Positions 1-5,340 of a stretch of 9,468 nt of DNA are shown piece after piece. Location: assembly GCA_021786135.1 (NCBI GenBank), contig JAJYNV010000305.1, forward strand, positions 1-9,468. Direction: 5' to 3'. The translations under genes were made by a program, and so were the position numbers. The stretch is from Bacillota bacterium (GTDB lineage Bacteria > Bacillota > Sulfobacillia > JAJZYS01 > JAJYTV01). The notes below the pieces were generated by a model. That model did not search any database. It saw only the letters and a program-made list of their open reading frames with translations, and was not told where the DNA came from. Within the stretch, counting starts at the first letter, position 1. Every line of letters begins with the position of its first letter.

Positions 1-1
1 C

Positions 2-535
2 GAGCGGGTCGAGCTTGAGGTGCTCGACGACCTCGTGCAGTGCCCGGAGTGCAACTGGCGGATGTGGCGCGAGGTGGCGCACCGCACGCTCAAGGAGAGT
101 GAGATCCGCGCCCTCGTGCAGGACGGGGAGACGAAACTGCTGCATGGCTTCACCGCGAAGAGCGGCAAGTCGTTCTCGGCGAGCCTCTCCCTCGACGAGG
201 AGGGCGAGGTCAAGTTCCGCTTTCCGCCAAGACCCGAGTTCGATCCGGCGCCGCTGGGGAAGTGCCCCCTTTGCGGCGGCGACGTGATCGAGCGCGAGAG
301 ATCGTACTCGTGCGCCAACTGGAAGGATAACCACTGCGAGTTCGCCATCTGGAAGGACCAGGCCGGCCACGCGCTCAAGCGGGACGAGGCTGAGAGCCTC
401 CTGCGCGGCAGTGCGATCGGTCCCCTCTCCTTGAAGTCGCGGCGGGGCAAGCGATTTCGCGCGAGACTGCGTCTCGACAAGGATGAGGGCAAGGTGGCCT
501 ACGAGTTCACTGACGAGCATCCCGGTCGGCGGTGA
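2..535 (+). CDS. DNA topoisomerase III-type protein, C-terminal part (partial, 5' end outside window)
   Basis: The frame is open from the first bases, so this is the tail of a longer gene and the GTG at 20 is not a real start. The visible 177 residues hold two copies of the topoisomerase C-terminal repeat (Toprim_Crpt type). The first has CPEC near its start and the text LLHGFTAKSGKSFSASLSLD. The second has CPLCGGDVIERERSYSC, a further Cys, and a matching segment ending RGKRFRARLRLD. The paired CxxC motifs suggest zinc binding. In the family these repeats follow the catalytic core of type IA topoisomerases (TopB), which relax or decatenate DNA by single-strand passage. Plasmids and ICEs often carry such a gene. 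The catalytic tyrosine and Toprim domain lie outside the window, so another protein carrying the same repeats cannot be excluded. It ends at TGA 533-535 just before a strong hairpin. Confidence 0.72.
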   Translation, partial: ERVELEVLDDLVQCPECNWRMWREVAHRTLKESEIRALVQDGETKLLHGFTAKSGKSFSASLSLDEEGEVKFRFPPRPEFDPAPLGKCPLCGGDVIERERSYSCANWKDNHCEFAIWKDQAGHALKRDEAESLLRGSAIGPLSLKSRRGKRFRARLRLDKDEGKVAYEFTDEHPGRR

Positions 536-547
536 CGTGCCGATTGG

Positions 548-592
548 GAGAGGGCCGGGCATGCCGCCACAGTGCGGGCGCCCGGCCCTCTC
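548..592 (+). terminator. Rho-independent terminator after the topoisomerase gene
   Basis: A perfect 13-bp stem pairs GAGAGGGCCGGGC (548-560) with GCCCGGCCCTCTC (580-592) around a 19-base loop. It begins 12 bases after the topoisomerase stop and is followed by TATTTGTG, a short imperfect T-rich tail. Position and stem strength indicate a transcription terminator. The weak T-run may allow read-through into the HD-GYP gene. Confidence 0.75.
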
Positions 593-610
593 TATTTGTG
601 CGCGAATGGG

Positions 611-615
611 GGAGG
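611..615 (+). promoter_or_regulatory. Ribosome binding site deciding the TTG start of the HD-GYP gene
   Basis: GGAGG lies in the purine-rich run GGGGGAGGGAG, 7 bases before TTG 623. No ATG or GTG in the frame is as well placed, so this site selects an unusual TTG start. Confidence 0.65.
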
Positions 616-622
616 GAGACAG

Positions 623-1243
623 TTGAGCGTCAAGCTTCACGCCAAGCATCTTGCGCGTCTCGTGACGCTGCACGAGGAGGGACGCATCACCGGCCATTCC
701 GACCGGACGGAGGAGATCATGATTGCTCTGCTCGGCGTGCTGCGCGGCACGGAGGACCTGCCCGCAGAGGCGGCAGCGTGGCCGCTGGCCATGCTCGCGC
801 ACGACGTCGGCAAACTTGCGGTGCCCGGCGAGATCCTGCGTAAGCCGGGGCCCCTGAGCCCATACGAGCGCGGGTTGATCGTGCTGCATGCGGTCGAGGG
901 GCGCGAGCAGCTCTCCTGGCTTGCGGACAGGGCGGCTGCCTCAGGGGACCATGGGACGGCCCACTTCTGGCGGCTTGCCGCGACGATCGCGGGCGGCCAT
1001 CACGAGAGGCTGGACGGACAGGGGTATCCGCTCGGCCTCGCCGGCGGGGCCCTGCCGCTCGTGCTGCGTGCGGCGCGGGCGGTGGACGTCTACGAGGCGT
1101 TGACGGCGACGCGCTCTTACCGCGAGGGCCTGCAGCACGAGAACGCGATAAGGGTGATGCGCTTCGAAGAGGGAGGCTTCGACGAAAAGCTGCTCGGTGC
1201 GCTCGACGAGGCATTTTCGAAACAGTGGGTGTCAGCAGATTGA
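623..1243 (+). CDS. Stand-alone HD-GYP domain phosphodiesterase
   Basis: This 206-residue protein is almost entirely one HD-GYP domain, the metal-dependent class that hydrolyses cyclic di-GMP. Visible motifs from the chosen start are an early HSxR (H25), HD at 60-61 in HDVGKLAVP, the downstream KPGPLSPYE, H89, HHE at 126-128, and DGQGYP at 131-136. A late D155 sits in AVDVYEALTATRSYR. All usual metal-ligand positions appear present, so it looks catalytically intact. There is no sensor, receiver or membrane segment. I chose TTG 623 because GGAGG at 611-615 sits 7 bases upstream. A longer reading from 572 would begin inside the preceding terminator stem. It is followed by its own terminator, so it is probably monocistronic or read through from the topoisomerase gene. 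Substrate (c-di-GMP or another cyclic dinucleotide) is inferred from family. Confidence 0.85.
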   Translation: MSVKLHAKHLARLVTLHEEGRITGHSDRTEEIMIALLGVLRGTEDLPAEAAAWPLAMLAHDVGKLAVPGEILRKPGPLSPYERGLIVLHAVEGREQLSWLADRAAASGDHGTAHFWRLAATIAGGHHERLDGQGYPLGLAGGALPLVLRAARAVDVYEALTATRSYREGLQHENAIRVMRFEEGGFDEKLLGALDEAFSKQWVSAD

Positions 1244-1267
1244 TGCGAAGCTGCATGCACATCCGAC

Positions 1268-1300
1268 AAGCCGCTCGGGGCTCCACGCCCTGGGCGGCTT
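1268..1300 (+). terminator. Rho-independent terminator after the HD-GYP gene
   Basis: AAGCCGCTCGGGG (1268-1280) can pair with CCCTGGGCGGCTT (1288-1300) around a 7-base loop. It is 13 positions long with 11 Watson-Crick or G-T pairs adjacent to one C-C mismatch region, and is followed by TTCTCCGTTGTT. It lies 24 bases after the HD-GYP stop and 25 bases before the next start. Confidence 0.7.
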
Positions 1301-1325
1301 TCTCCGTTGTTGGGGGTGATCCTCG

Positions 1326-2264
1326 GTGGAGGCAACTACTGAACCATCGCGCGTCGATGCCGGCGAGCTGCTCAAACGTCTTGAGGAAGGTGTCAGGAGC
1401 GTCATGTCCTCGGAGGGCTGGCGCAGCTTCCTTACGGCGCAGGCCAGGTTCCACACCTACTCGCCGGGGAACGTGCTGCTCATCCTTTCGCAGGACTCGC
1501 ACGCCACGCGGGTCGCGGGCTTCCACACCTGGCGCGAGCTCGGCCGCTTCGTGAAGAAGGGGGAACACGGCATCGCGATCCTGGCGCCGGTATTCCCGAA
1601 GAAGGAGCCGAAGCCCGAAGCCGGCGAGCGGCAGACCGGGGAAGCGCATTCCGATGAAGGCAAGGTCGCGGTAGAGAGCGATCACGTGCCCGTGCGCTTC
1701 CGCGTCGCCCACGTCTTCGACATCGCGCAGACGGATGGCGAGCCGCTGCCGGAAGCTCCGGCACGTCGGCTCACGGGCGCCAGCGCCGAGGCGCACGCGC
1801 TGATCGCGCGCCTCATGCGCCTGGTGGAGCAGGAGGGCCTCCGGCTGGAATACGCCGACCCGAAGACGATGCCGCGCGGCACGAATGGCTATTACCAGCC
1901 CATGGAGGGCCGGATCGTGGTCTCCAATGCGATCGCGCCGAACCAGCAGGCCAAGACGCTCGCGCATGAACTCGCTCACCACCTGCTGGAGCACGGCCGC
2001 GGCCGGGAGCCGGGGCGCCCGACGGAAGAGGCGGAGGCGGAGGGCGTAGCGTTTGTCGTCTGCTCGCGCTTCGGCCTTGACACGTCGGACTACAGCTTCG
2101 GTTACGTGGCCAACTGGAGCCGGGATGAAGGCGGGCCCGCTCTCGTCAAGCAGGCAAGCGCCGCGATCCAAGCGGTCGCCGGCGGGATGATCGACCGCTT
2201 GGAGGCGGAGCGAGCGCACGTGTCCGTACGTCAACCGAGACAGGCCGCCGTACTGGAGAGGTAA
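1326..2264 (+). CDS. ArdC-like antirestriction protein with zinc metallopeptidase domain (LtrC-like)
   Basis: The 312-residue product has two recognisable parts. Residues about 15-90 match the ArdC N-terminal domain, with FHTYSPGNVLLILSQ at 42-56 and the stretch GFHTWRELGR, VKKGEHGIAILAP at 65-88. ArdC proteins bind single-stranded DNA and protect incoming plasmid DNA from restriction during conjugation. Residues about 155-290 form a zincin-like domain with HELAHH at 214-219 (HExxH) and acidic EEAEAE at 234-239, which likely supplies the third zinc ligand. The combination resembles LtrC-type proteins of conjugative elements. The middle (about 92-120) is a Lys/Glu-rich linker. The start is GTG 1326, preceded by a GGGGGTGA run; no ATG fits. 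Proteolytic activity is inferred from the motif only. Confidence 0.85.
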   Translation: MEATTEPSRVDAGELLKRLEEGVRSVMSSEGWRSFLTAQARFHTYSPGNVLLILSQDSHATRVAGFHTWRELGRFVKKGEHGIAILAPVFPKKEPKPEAGERQTGEAHSDEGKVAVESDHVPVRFRVAHVFDIAQTDGEPLPEAPARRLTGASAEAHALIARLMRLVEQEGLRLEYADPKTMPRGTNGYYQPMEGRIVVSNAIAPNQQAKTLAHELAHHLLEHGRGREPGRPTEEAEAEGVAFVVCSRFGLDTSDYSFGYVANWSRDEGGPALVKQASAAIQAVAGGMIDRLEAERAHVSVRQPRQAAVLER

Positions 2265-2340
2265 CGGAGGCGCCTGCGTGGCTGGAGCGGACAGCAGGTA
2301 TCTTCCGCGAGACTAGGCCCTCATGGCCACCGAACGCAAG

Positions 2341-2366
2341 GACGCCCCGCGGCGACGCGGGGCGTT
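2341..2366 (+). terminator. Rho-independent terminator after the ardC-like gene
   Basis: ACGCCCCGC (2342-2350) pairs perfectly with GCGGGGCGT (2357-2365) around the 6-base loop GGCGAC; a flanking G-T pair extends it. It is followed by TTCGCC, not a real T-run. It lies about 80 bases after the ArdC-like stop and ends 28 bases before the next start. Confidence 0.6.
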
Positions 2367-2393
2367 CGCCGTCTCAGTGGGGAGGTGCAGCGG

Positions 2394-2609
2394 GTGACGA
2401 AAGAAGGGCTTCTGGAGGTCGCGGGGGCGGCATATCGGGGCCATCCGGATCTCGGCTCGGCCGAGGAGGACGAGCCGCTCCTCCGGTTCCTTCTCGAACG
2501 GATCGACCGAGGCTACGATCCGTCGCGGCCTGTGGAGTCCGCCAAGGATGCCCTCCAGCATGTCGCGCTGGGGCTATTCGTGTTGCTCAACGCGCTCTAC
2601 GCCCTGTGA
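2394..2609 (+). CDS. Small hypothetical protein, 71 residues
   Basis: I do not recognise this protein. The start GTG 2394 is chosen because GGGGAGG (2379-2385) lies 8 bases upstream; the alternative GTG at 2385 overlaps that site. The product is acidic in the middle (SAEEDEPLL near residues 22-30), with predicted helices such as LLRFLLERIDRGYDP at 29-43. It ends in a hydrophobic stretch, HVALGLFVLLNALYAL, at about 56-71. That tail is long enough for an amphipathic helix or a marginal membrane anchor. Good ribosome binding site, placement between two transcription hairpins, and GC-rich codon use like its neighbours support it being real. Small proteins of this kind are common in conjugative element backbones, but no function can be assigned. 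Confidence 0.55.
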   Translation: MTKEGLLEVAGAAYRGHPDLGSAEEDEPLLRFLLERIDRGYDPSRPVESAKDALQHVALGLFVLLNALYAL

Positions 2610-2684
2610 GCCCTGGCGAACGGGGGCGTAGGATCGCTCAAACCGGGGTGGTGGCATGCGGTTGCATATCCGCCGCGCCACACC

Positions 2685-2717
2685 CGCGCCAGAAAGCCCG
2701 TAGCGAGATCTGGCGCG
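2685..2717. repeat. Inverted repeat upstream of the recombinase (possible recombination site or terminator)
   Basis: CGCGCCAGA (2685-2693) and TCTGGCGCG (2709-2717) are perfect 9-bp inverted repeats separated by 15 bases. The 33-bp span ends 29 bases before the recombinase start. Its size suits a dimer binding site for a small serine recombinase, which often act next to their own gene. It could equally be a terminator hairpin for the 71-residue gene, although it lacks a T-run. Confidence 0.4.
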
Positions 2718-2746
2718 CTTTCCGCGGTGAAGTTGGAGGGATGGCA

Positions 2747-3277
2747 GTGCGCATGGCGATCTACGCGAGAGTCTACAACGGACCGGGACCAGAACGTGGA
2801 AACGCAGCTCTTACCGCTGCGCGAGTTCGCCTTGGCCCAGGGCTTCGAGATCGTCGGCGAGTACGTCGACCAAGTGTCGGCCACCGACCTCGCGCGGCGT
2901 GTGGAGTGGCGGAGGCTCCTCGACGATGCGGCAAAACGAAGGGTCGACCTCTTGCTGGTCTGGAGGATCGAGCGTTTCGGAGCTTGCTGGACGCCGCGCA
3001 GACGCTGGAGCGGCTGCGCGGATGGAAGGTGGGCATCCGCAGCTACCAAGAGCCGTGGATCGACACGACGTCGCCCATCGGCGAAGCCATGTTCGGCATC
3101 ACGGCAGTCTGGGCGCAGCTGGAGCGCGCCATCCTCCGAGAGCGCGTGAAGGCGGGCATGGAGCGGGCCCGGCGAGAGAGGAGGAGGTTGAGCCGACCCA
3201 GGGTTGCGGATATGCCGAGTGTCGCACGTGACTGGCCGATGGTCCGCAGCCGCATCGAGAGTGGGGAGATCAGCCGG
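2747..3277 (+). pseudogene. Serine recombinase (resolvase/invertase type), broken by frameshifts; 5' part
   Basis: Reading across two frame changes reconstructs a small serine recombinase. It begins RMAIYARV (to 2773), where the next codon should be the catalytic serine of YARVS. The frame then shifts by one and reads TTDRDQNVETQL through LLLVWRIERF (about 2775-2978). Near 2979 it returns to the first frame and reads RSLLDAAQTLERL through IRSYQEPWIDTTSPIGEAM and AQLERAILRERVKAGMERAR. It then enters the HTH linker, RIESGEISR, at 3277. The likely start is GTG 2747, with GGAGGG at 2735-2740. Because the first frame has no stop, a scrambled 189-residue product is still formally encodable; it would lack the serine and most of the catalytic core. 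The coding sequence is then interrupted by an insertion sequence and resumes at 5141. Such enzymes resolve cointegrates or invert DNA. The product is almost certainly inactive unless the indels are sequencing errors. Confidence 0.85.
3272..3277. repeat. Target-site duplication, left copy (AGCCGG)
   Basis: AGCCGG directly precedes the left inverted repeat of the insertion sequence and is repeated at 5135-5140 directly after the right one. In the recombinase frame it reads Ser-Arg on both sides. A 6-bp duplication fits the IS1634 family. Confidence 0.85.
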
Positions 3278-3298
3278 CAGACATTTCGCATGTCGGGA
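3278..3298. repeat. IS1634-family terminal inverted repeat, left
   Basis: Begins CAGACATTTCGCATGTC. Compared with the right end it differs at four of 21 positions. Confidence 0.82.
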
Positions 3299-3333
3299 GC
3301 GTCGGCGCGTTGAATTTCAGTGCGACGGTGTAA

Positions 3334-5004
3334 CTATGAGAGGTGCGGCTGGGCGAGGATCAGCGGGTCGATGTGCAGCAATTCGAAGACGCGACGGATC
3401 TCCGGCCGGAGACGGGAGAACGTACGGTATCGCAACCCGTGGTCGTCTACGGCGAGGCGGACCTCGACGCGCCGGAGCATGTCGAGGAGCTGATCCGTGG
3501 TCGGCGTGGCACGCCAGATCCCGCCCGGCAGCAGCATCTTCTTCTGCGACGACGTCTCGAGCGAGGCGCGGGCGCGGTGCTGGATCAGGCGGTAGATGAT
3601 CAGGGCGAAGAAGAGGACGTATGCGAAGGCCTCGACGCGGCGCGGCAGCTTGAGGAAGACCGGCGAGAGGTGCCACGGCACCTTGATGAATCTCCAGTTC
3701 TGCTCCGCGAGGAACTGGCTGTGGTAGTCGCGCAGGACTTCCTCGGCAGTTTTGCTCTTCAGCGGAACGTTCGTGATCAGCACGAACGTGGAGAGACGCT
3801 CCTTCTCGCGCTGGATCACGTCGTTCTGCTGGTCGCCAAGCCGGAGTTCGATGAAGTAGCGGGTCACACGCGGTGGCTCCTCCCCCTTGCGCGGCCTGCC
3901 CCGCTGGGAGCGCTTGAGGACGACCTCCTGCGCGCGGATCTCGGTCTTGACGCCCCAGTAGCGGGGCACCTTGCCCGCAAATACGGCAACTGCGGCTTCG
4001 GCGTCCTCTTGGCAGGAGAACGGCTTCTTTCCCCAGAGTGCAGCCTGGGCCAAGATGGTTTCCTGCTCCTTGTCGATGGCATGTTGCAGCGTCTGCGCCT
4101 TGCGCTTCTCAAGACTCGAACTCTGCACGACGATCAGCCGGTACATGCGGTCGTCGATCGCGCCGGAGTGCTCCTGCACCCGGTAGGATGCTGCCTGCTT
4201 GCCGGCGCTGATCTGCCCCACTTCCATCCACTGTCCCGCTGCGCATGCTGCCGCCTTCACCTCGTCCGCCAGGGTGTACGTGCTTGGCAGACGGGAGATG
4301 AATCGCCATCTCAGTTCCGCGATGCGCCGCAGCCGGTGCCCCGTGACCATCTGGGAGTCCCCGATGTAGACGAGCCGAGCGACATCCTCCGCGTCCAGTT
4401 GCCGCGAGAGCGTCTCCAGCGTCTCGAAGTTCCACGTCTTGTCCGAGGAGTTGCCCGAGAGCACCTGACCGAGCACCGGCATGCCCGGCCCGACGCTCAC
4501 TCCGCCCAGCTGCAACTGCTTGGAGTGTGCACGGTTGTTCTCCTTCGCGTGGCCGAAGGTGATCTCGATCGCCCCGTCCTCGGGCTCCTGGTACTCGCCC
4601 CAGACCGAGATCGTCGCTGTGTCCGAACGCAGTGCGCCGCTCAGTGGGATCTCCTCCACCGCCAGAGCCCTCATCGCCAGCGTGGCCATCACGCCTTGGG
4701 CGCCCGCCTCATGCAGCTTGTCGAGTGCTCGGCCCAAGGCGTCGTCGTTGAAGTCTTCGCCCCGAACGCCGGGCCCGAACAGCATCTCGACGTCCTCGTC
4801 CTCGTAGAACTCCTCTACCCGCCACAGTGCCCGCCGATCGCCGAACATGCACATGATCAGTGACAGGATCCGCTCGCCTGGTCCCATTTTCGCCTGCGCG
4901 TGCCACTCGGCGGCTTCGTTGATCACGTCCACCAGGCCGATCTCCCGGCACAATGCCCCGACTACCCCCAGAACCCCAGAACGGTATCCGACGTCGCTAC
5001 GCAT
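3334..5004 (-). CDS. IS1634-family transposase (DDE type)
   Basis: The 556-residue protein is a DDE transposase that would cut and join the ends of its own element. The likely catalytic acids are D128 in SDTATISVWGEY, D216 in YIGDSQMV, and E434 in FLAEQNWRFIK. A family-typical C-terminal helix follows at about 455-480, RRVEAFAYVLFFALIIYRLI. The N-terminal 100 residues resemble the domain seen at the start of IS1634 proteins, and a basic KRSQRGRPRKG patch lies near 364-374. Length is normal for the family and no frameshift is seen. The start is ATG 5002-5004, with GGAG at 5017-5020. That site lies in the loop of a small hairpin that could limit translation. The gene almost fills the element. 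A very long open frame on the opposite strand is a shadow caused by high GC. Confidence 0.9.
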   Translation of the reverse strand: MRSDVGYRSGVLGVVGALCREIGLVDVINEAAEWHAQAKMGPGERILSLIMCMFGDRRALWRVEEFYEDEDVEMLFGPGVRGEDFNDDALGRALDKLHEAGAQGVMATLAMRALAVEEIPLSGALRSDTATISVWGEYQEPEDGAIEITFGHAKENNRAHSKQLQLGGVSVGPGMPVLGQVLSGNSSDKTWNFETLETLSRQLDAEDVARLVYIGDSQMVTGHRLRRIAELRWRFISRLPSTYTLADEVKAAACAAGQWMEVGQISAGKQAASYRVQEHSGAIDDRMYRLIVVQSSSLEKRKAQTLQHAIDKEQETILAQAALWGKKPFSCQEDAEAAVAVFAGKVPRYWGVKTEIRAQEVVLKRSQRGRPRKGEEPPRVTRYFIELRLGDQQNDVIQREKERLSTFVLITNVPLKSKTAEEVLRDYHSQFLAEQNWRFIKVPWHLSPVFLKLPRRVEAFAYVLFFALIIYRLIQHRARASLETSSQKKMLLPGGIWRATPTTDQLLDMLRRVEVRLAVDDHGLRYRTFSRLRPEIRRVFELLHIDPLILAQPHLS

Positions 5005-5005
5005 A

Positions 5006-5028
5006 CCTGCGCTCTTCTCCGTCGCAGG
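5006..5028 (-). promoter_or_regulatory. Hairpin presenting the transposase ribosome binding site
   Basis: On the minus strand CCTGCG and CGCAGG (5023-5028 and 5006-5011) can pair around an 11-base loop that contains GGAGAAG. The stem ends one base before the ATG. This arrangement could tune transposase translation, as many insertion sequences do with leader structures; no measurement supports it here. Confidence 0.35.
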
Positions 5029-5113
5029 CGGGAAATCCTTGCTTCAGACTCTTCCTTACCTGTCAACCAACCCCACACCCCGGGCGATGCCCTAAAATGC
5101 TGCTATGCACTGT

Positions 5114-5134
5114 TCGAGACATGCGGAATGTGTG
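5114..5134. repeat. IS1634-family terminal inverted repeat, right
   Basis: Read on the minus strand from 5134 it begins CACACATTCCGCATGTC, matching the left end at 17 of 21 positions. Directly followed by AGCCGG. Confidence 0.82.
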
Positions 5135-5140
5135 AGCCGG
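5135..5140. repeat. Target-site duplication, right copy (AGCCGG)
   Basis: Exact copy of 3272-3277, abutting the right inverted repeat. It supplies the same Ser-Arg codons from which the recombinase HTH continues. Confidence 0.85.
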
Positions 5141-5207
5141 AGGGAGGCGGCACGTCTTGCACGTGTCGGAGCACAGCGTCCGCAGGATGCTGGTGCAGAG
5201 CTGCTGA
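5135..5207 (+). pseudogene. Serine recombinase 3' remnant (C-terminal helix-turn-helix)
   Basis: After the right target duplication, the frame set by the left half (AGC CGG AGG GAG) reads SRREAARLARV to 5167. After a third frame break near 5165-5169 it reads EHSVRRMLVQSC and ends at TGA 5205-5207. Joined to GEISR on the left, this gives a normal resolvase-type HTH of the form SRREAARLARV-(S)-EHSVRRML. The missing residue would again be a serine following GTC. The whole reconstructed protein is about 201 residues, the usual size for a small resolvase. This short piece has no function alone. Confidence 0.8.
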
Positions 5208-5260
5208 GACGAGCCGGTGAACCCAGACCAGATCGCTTGCGACAGCGCTTCGTCCATTCC

Positions 5261-5291
5261 GCGCGCCGCCCCCGAAAGGGGGACGGCGCGC
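5261..5291. terminator. Strong GC hairpin with GAAA tetraloop after the recombinase remnant
   Basis: GCGCGCCGCCCCC (5261-5273) pairs with GGGGG and CGGCGCGC (5278-5282 and 5284-5291) around the stable GAAA loop, with a single bulged A at 5283. It lies 53 bases after the recombinase stop and 22 bases beyond the stop of the convergent SGNH gene. It could therefore end transcription from both sides. Neither side has a T-run, so a structured RNA or protein site is also possible. Confidence 0.5.
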
Positions 5292-5310
5292 TGGCGTGAT
5301 AGACCGGAAT

Positions 5311-5340
5311 GTGTCAAGCTTCTTTGTGCAGGCGTGTCAA
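5311..5340. repeat. Pair of GTGTCAA direct repeats, 23-bp period, at the composition boundary
   Basis: GTGTCAA occurs at 5311-5317 and 5334-5340. On the minus strand these read TTGACAC twice. The repeats sit exactly where base composition changes, and the last residues of the SGNH protein (LTRLHKEA) are read from them. Multiple short terminal repeats of this style occur at ends of some insertion sequences, for example IS21 types, so this may be a leftover terminus. Confidence 0.4.

Larger units (their letters stand above)
3278..5134 (-). mobile_element. Complete IS1634-family insertion sequence, 1857 bp
   Basis: The element is delimited by terminal inverted repeats matching at 17 of 21 positions (3278-3298 and 5114-5134). 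A 6-bp direct repeat AGCCGG flanks them. It carries one transposase gene on the minus strand with no obvious internal damage. Size, single transposase and duplication length fit the IS1634 family. It is inserted in the HTH-coding end of the serine recombinase; removing the element plus one AGCCGG rejoins the recombinase in frame. Because the duplication is exact, the insertion is probably recent relative to decay of the ends. Confidence 0.88.

Noticed and set aside
717..2234. 505-residue open frame on the minus strand opposite the HD-GYP and ArdC-like genes
   Set aside because: It is antisense to two well-supported genes, crosses their terminator, is Arg/Ala/Pro-rich with no domain, and is the kind of shadow that high GC produces.
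2323..2397. 24-residue ORF starting ATG 2323 and overlapping the next start as GTGA
   Set aside because: It reads straight through a strong terminator hairpin and lacks a good ribosome site.
3283..3333. Reading ISHVGSVGALNF in a third frame, which looks like a recombinase HTH end
   Set aside because: This DNA belongs to the IS left end. The true HTH end is found after the right target duplication at 5141-5207.
3343..4863. 506-residue open frame on the plus strand opposite the transposase
   Set aside because: It is antisense to a clear transposase with all three catalytic acids; composition is shadow-like and no domain is seen.
5044..5066. TTGACA on the minus strand (5061-5066) as a transposase promoter
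   Set aside because: No acceptable -10 hexamer is found at 16-19 bases spacing.
3319..5112. Alternative IS ends at CAGTGC / GCACTG
   Set aside because: Only six bases match and no target duplication flanks them; the ends at 3278 and 5134 match better and have a perfect 6-bp duplication.
5063..5317. 84-residue minus-strand ORF as a possible precursor peptide for the operon
   Set aside because: It lies downstream of the operon, crosses the IS end, the recombinase remnant and a strong hairpin, so it is a composite shadow.
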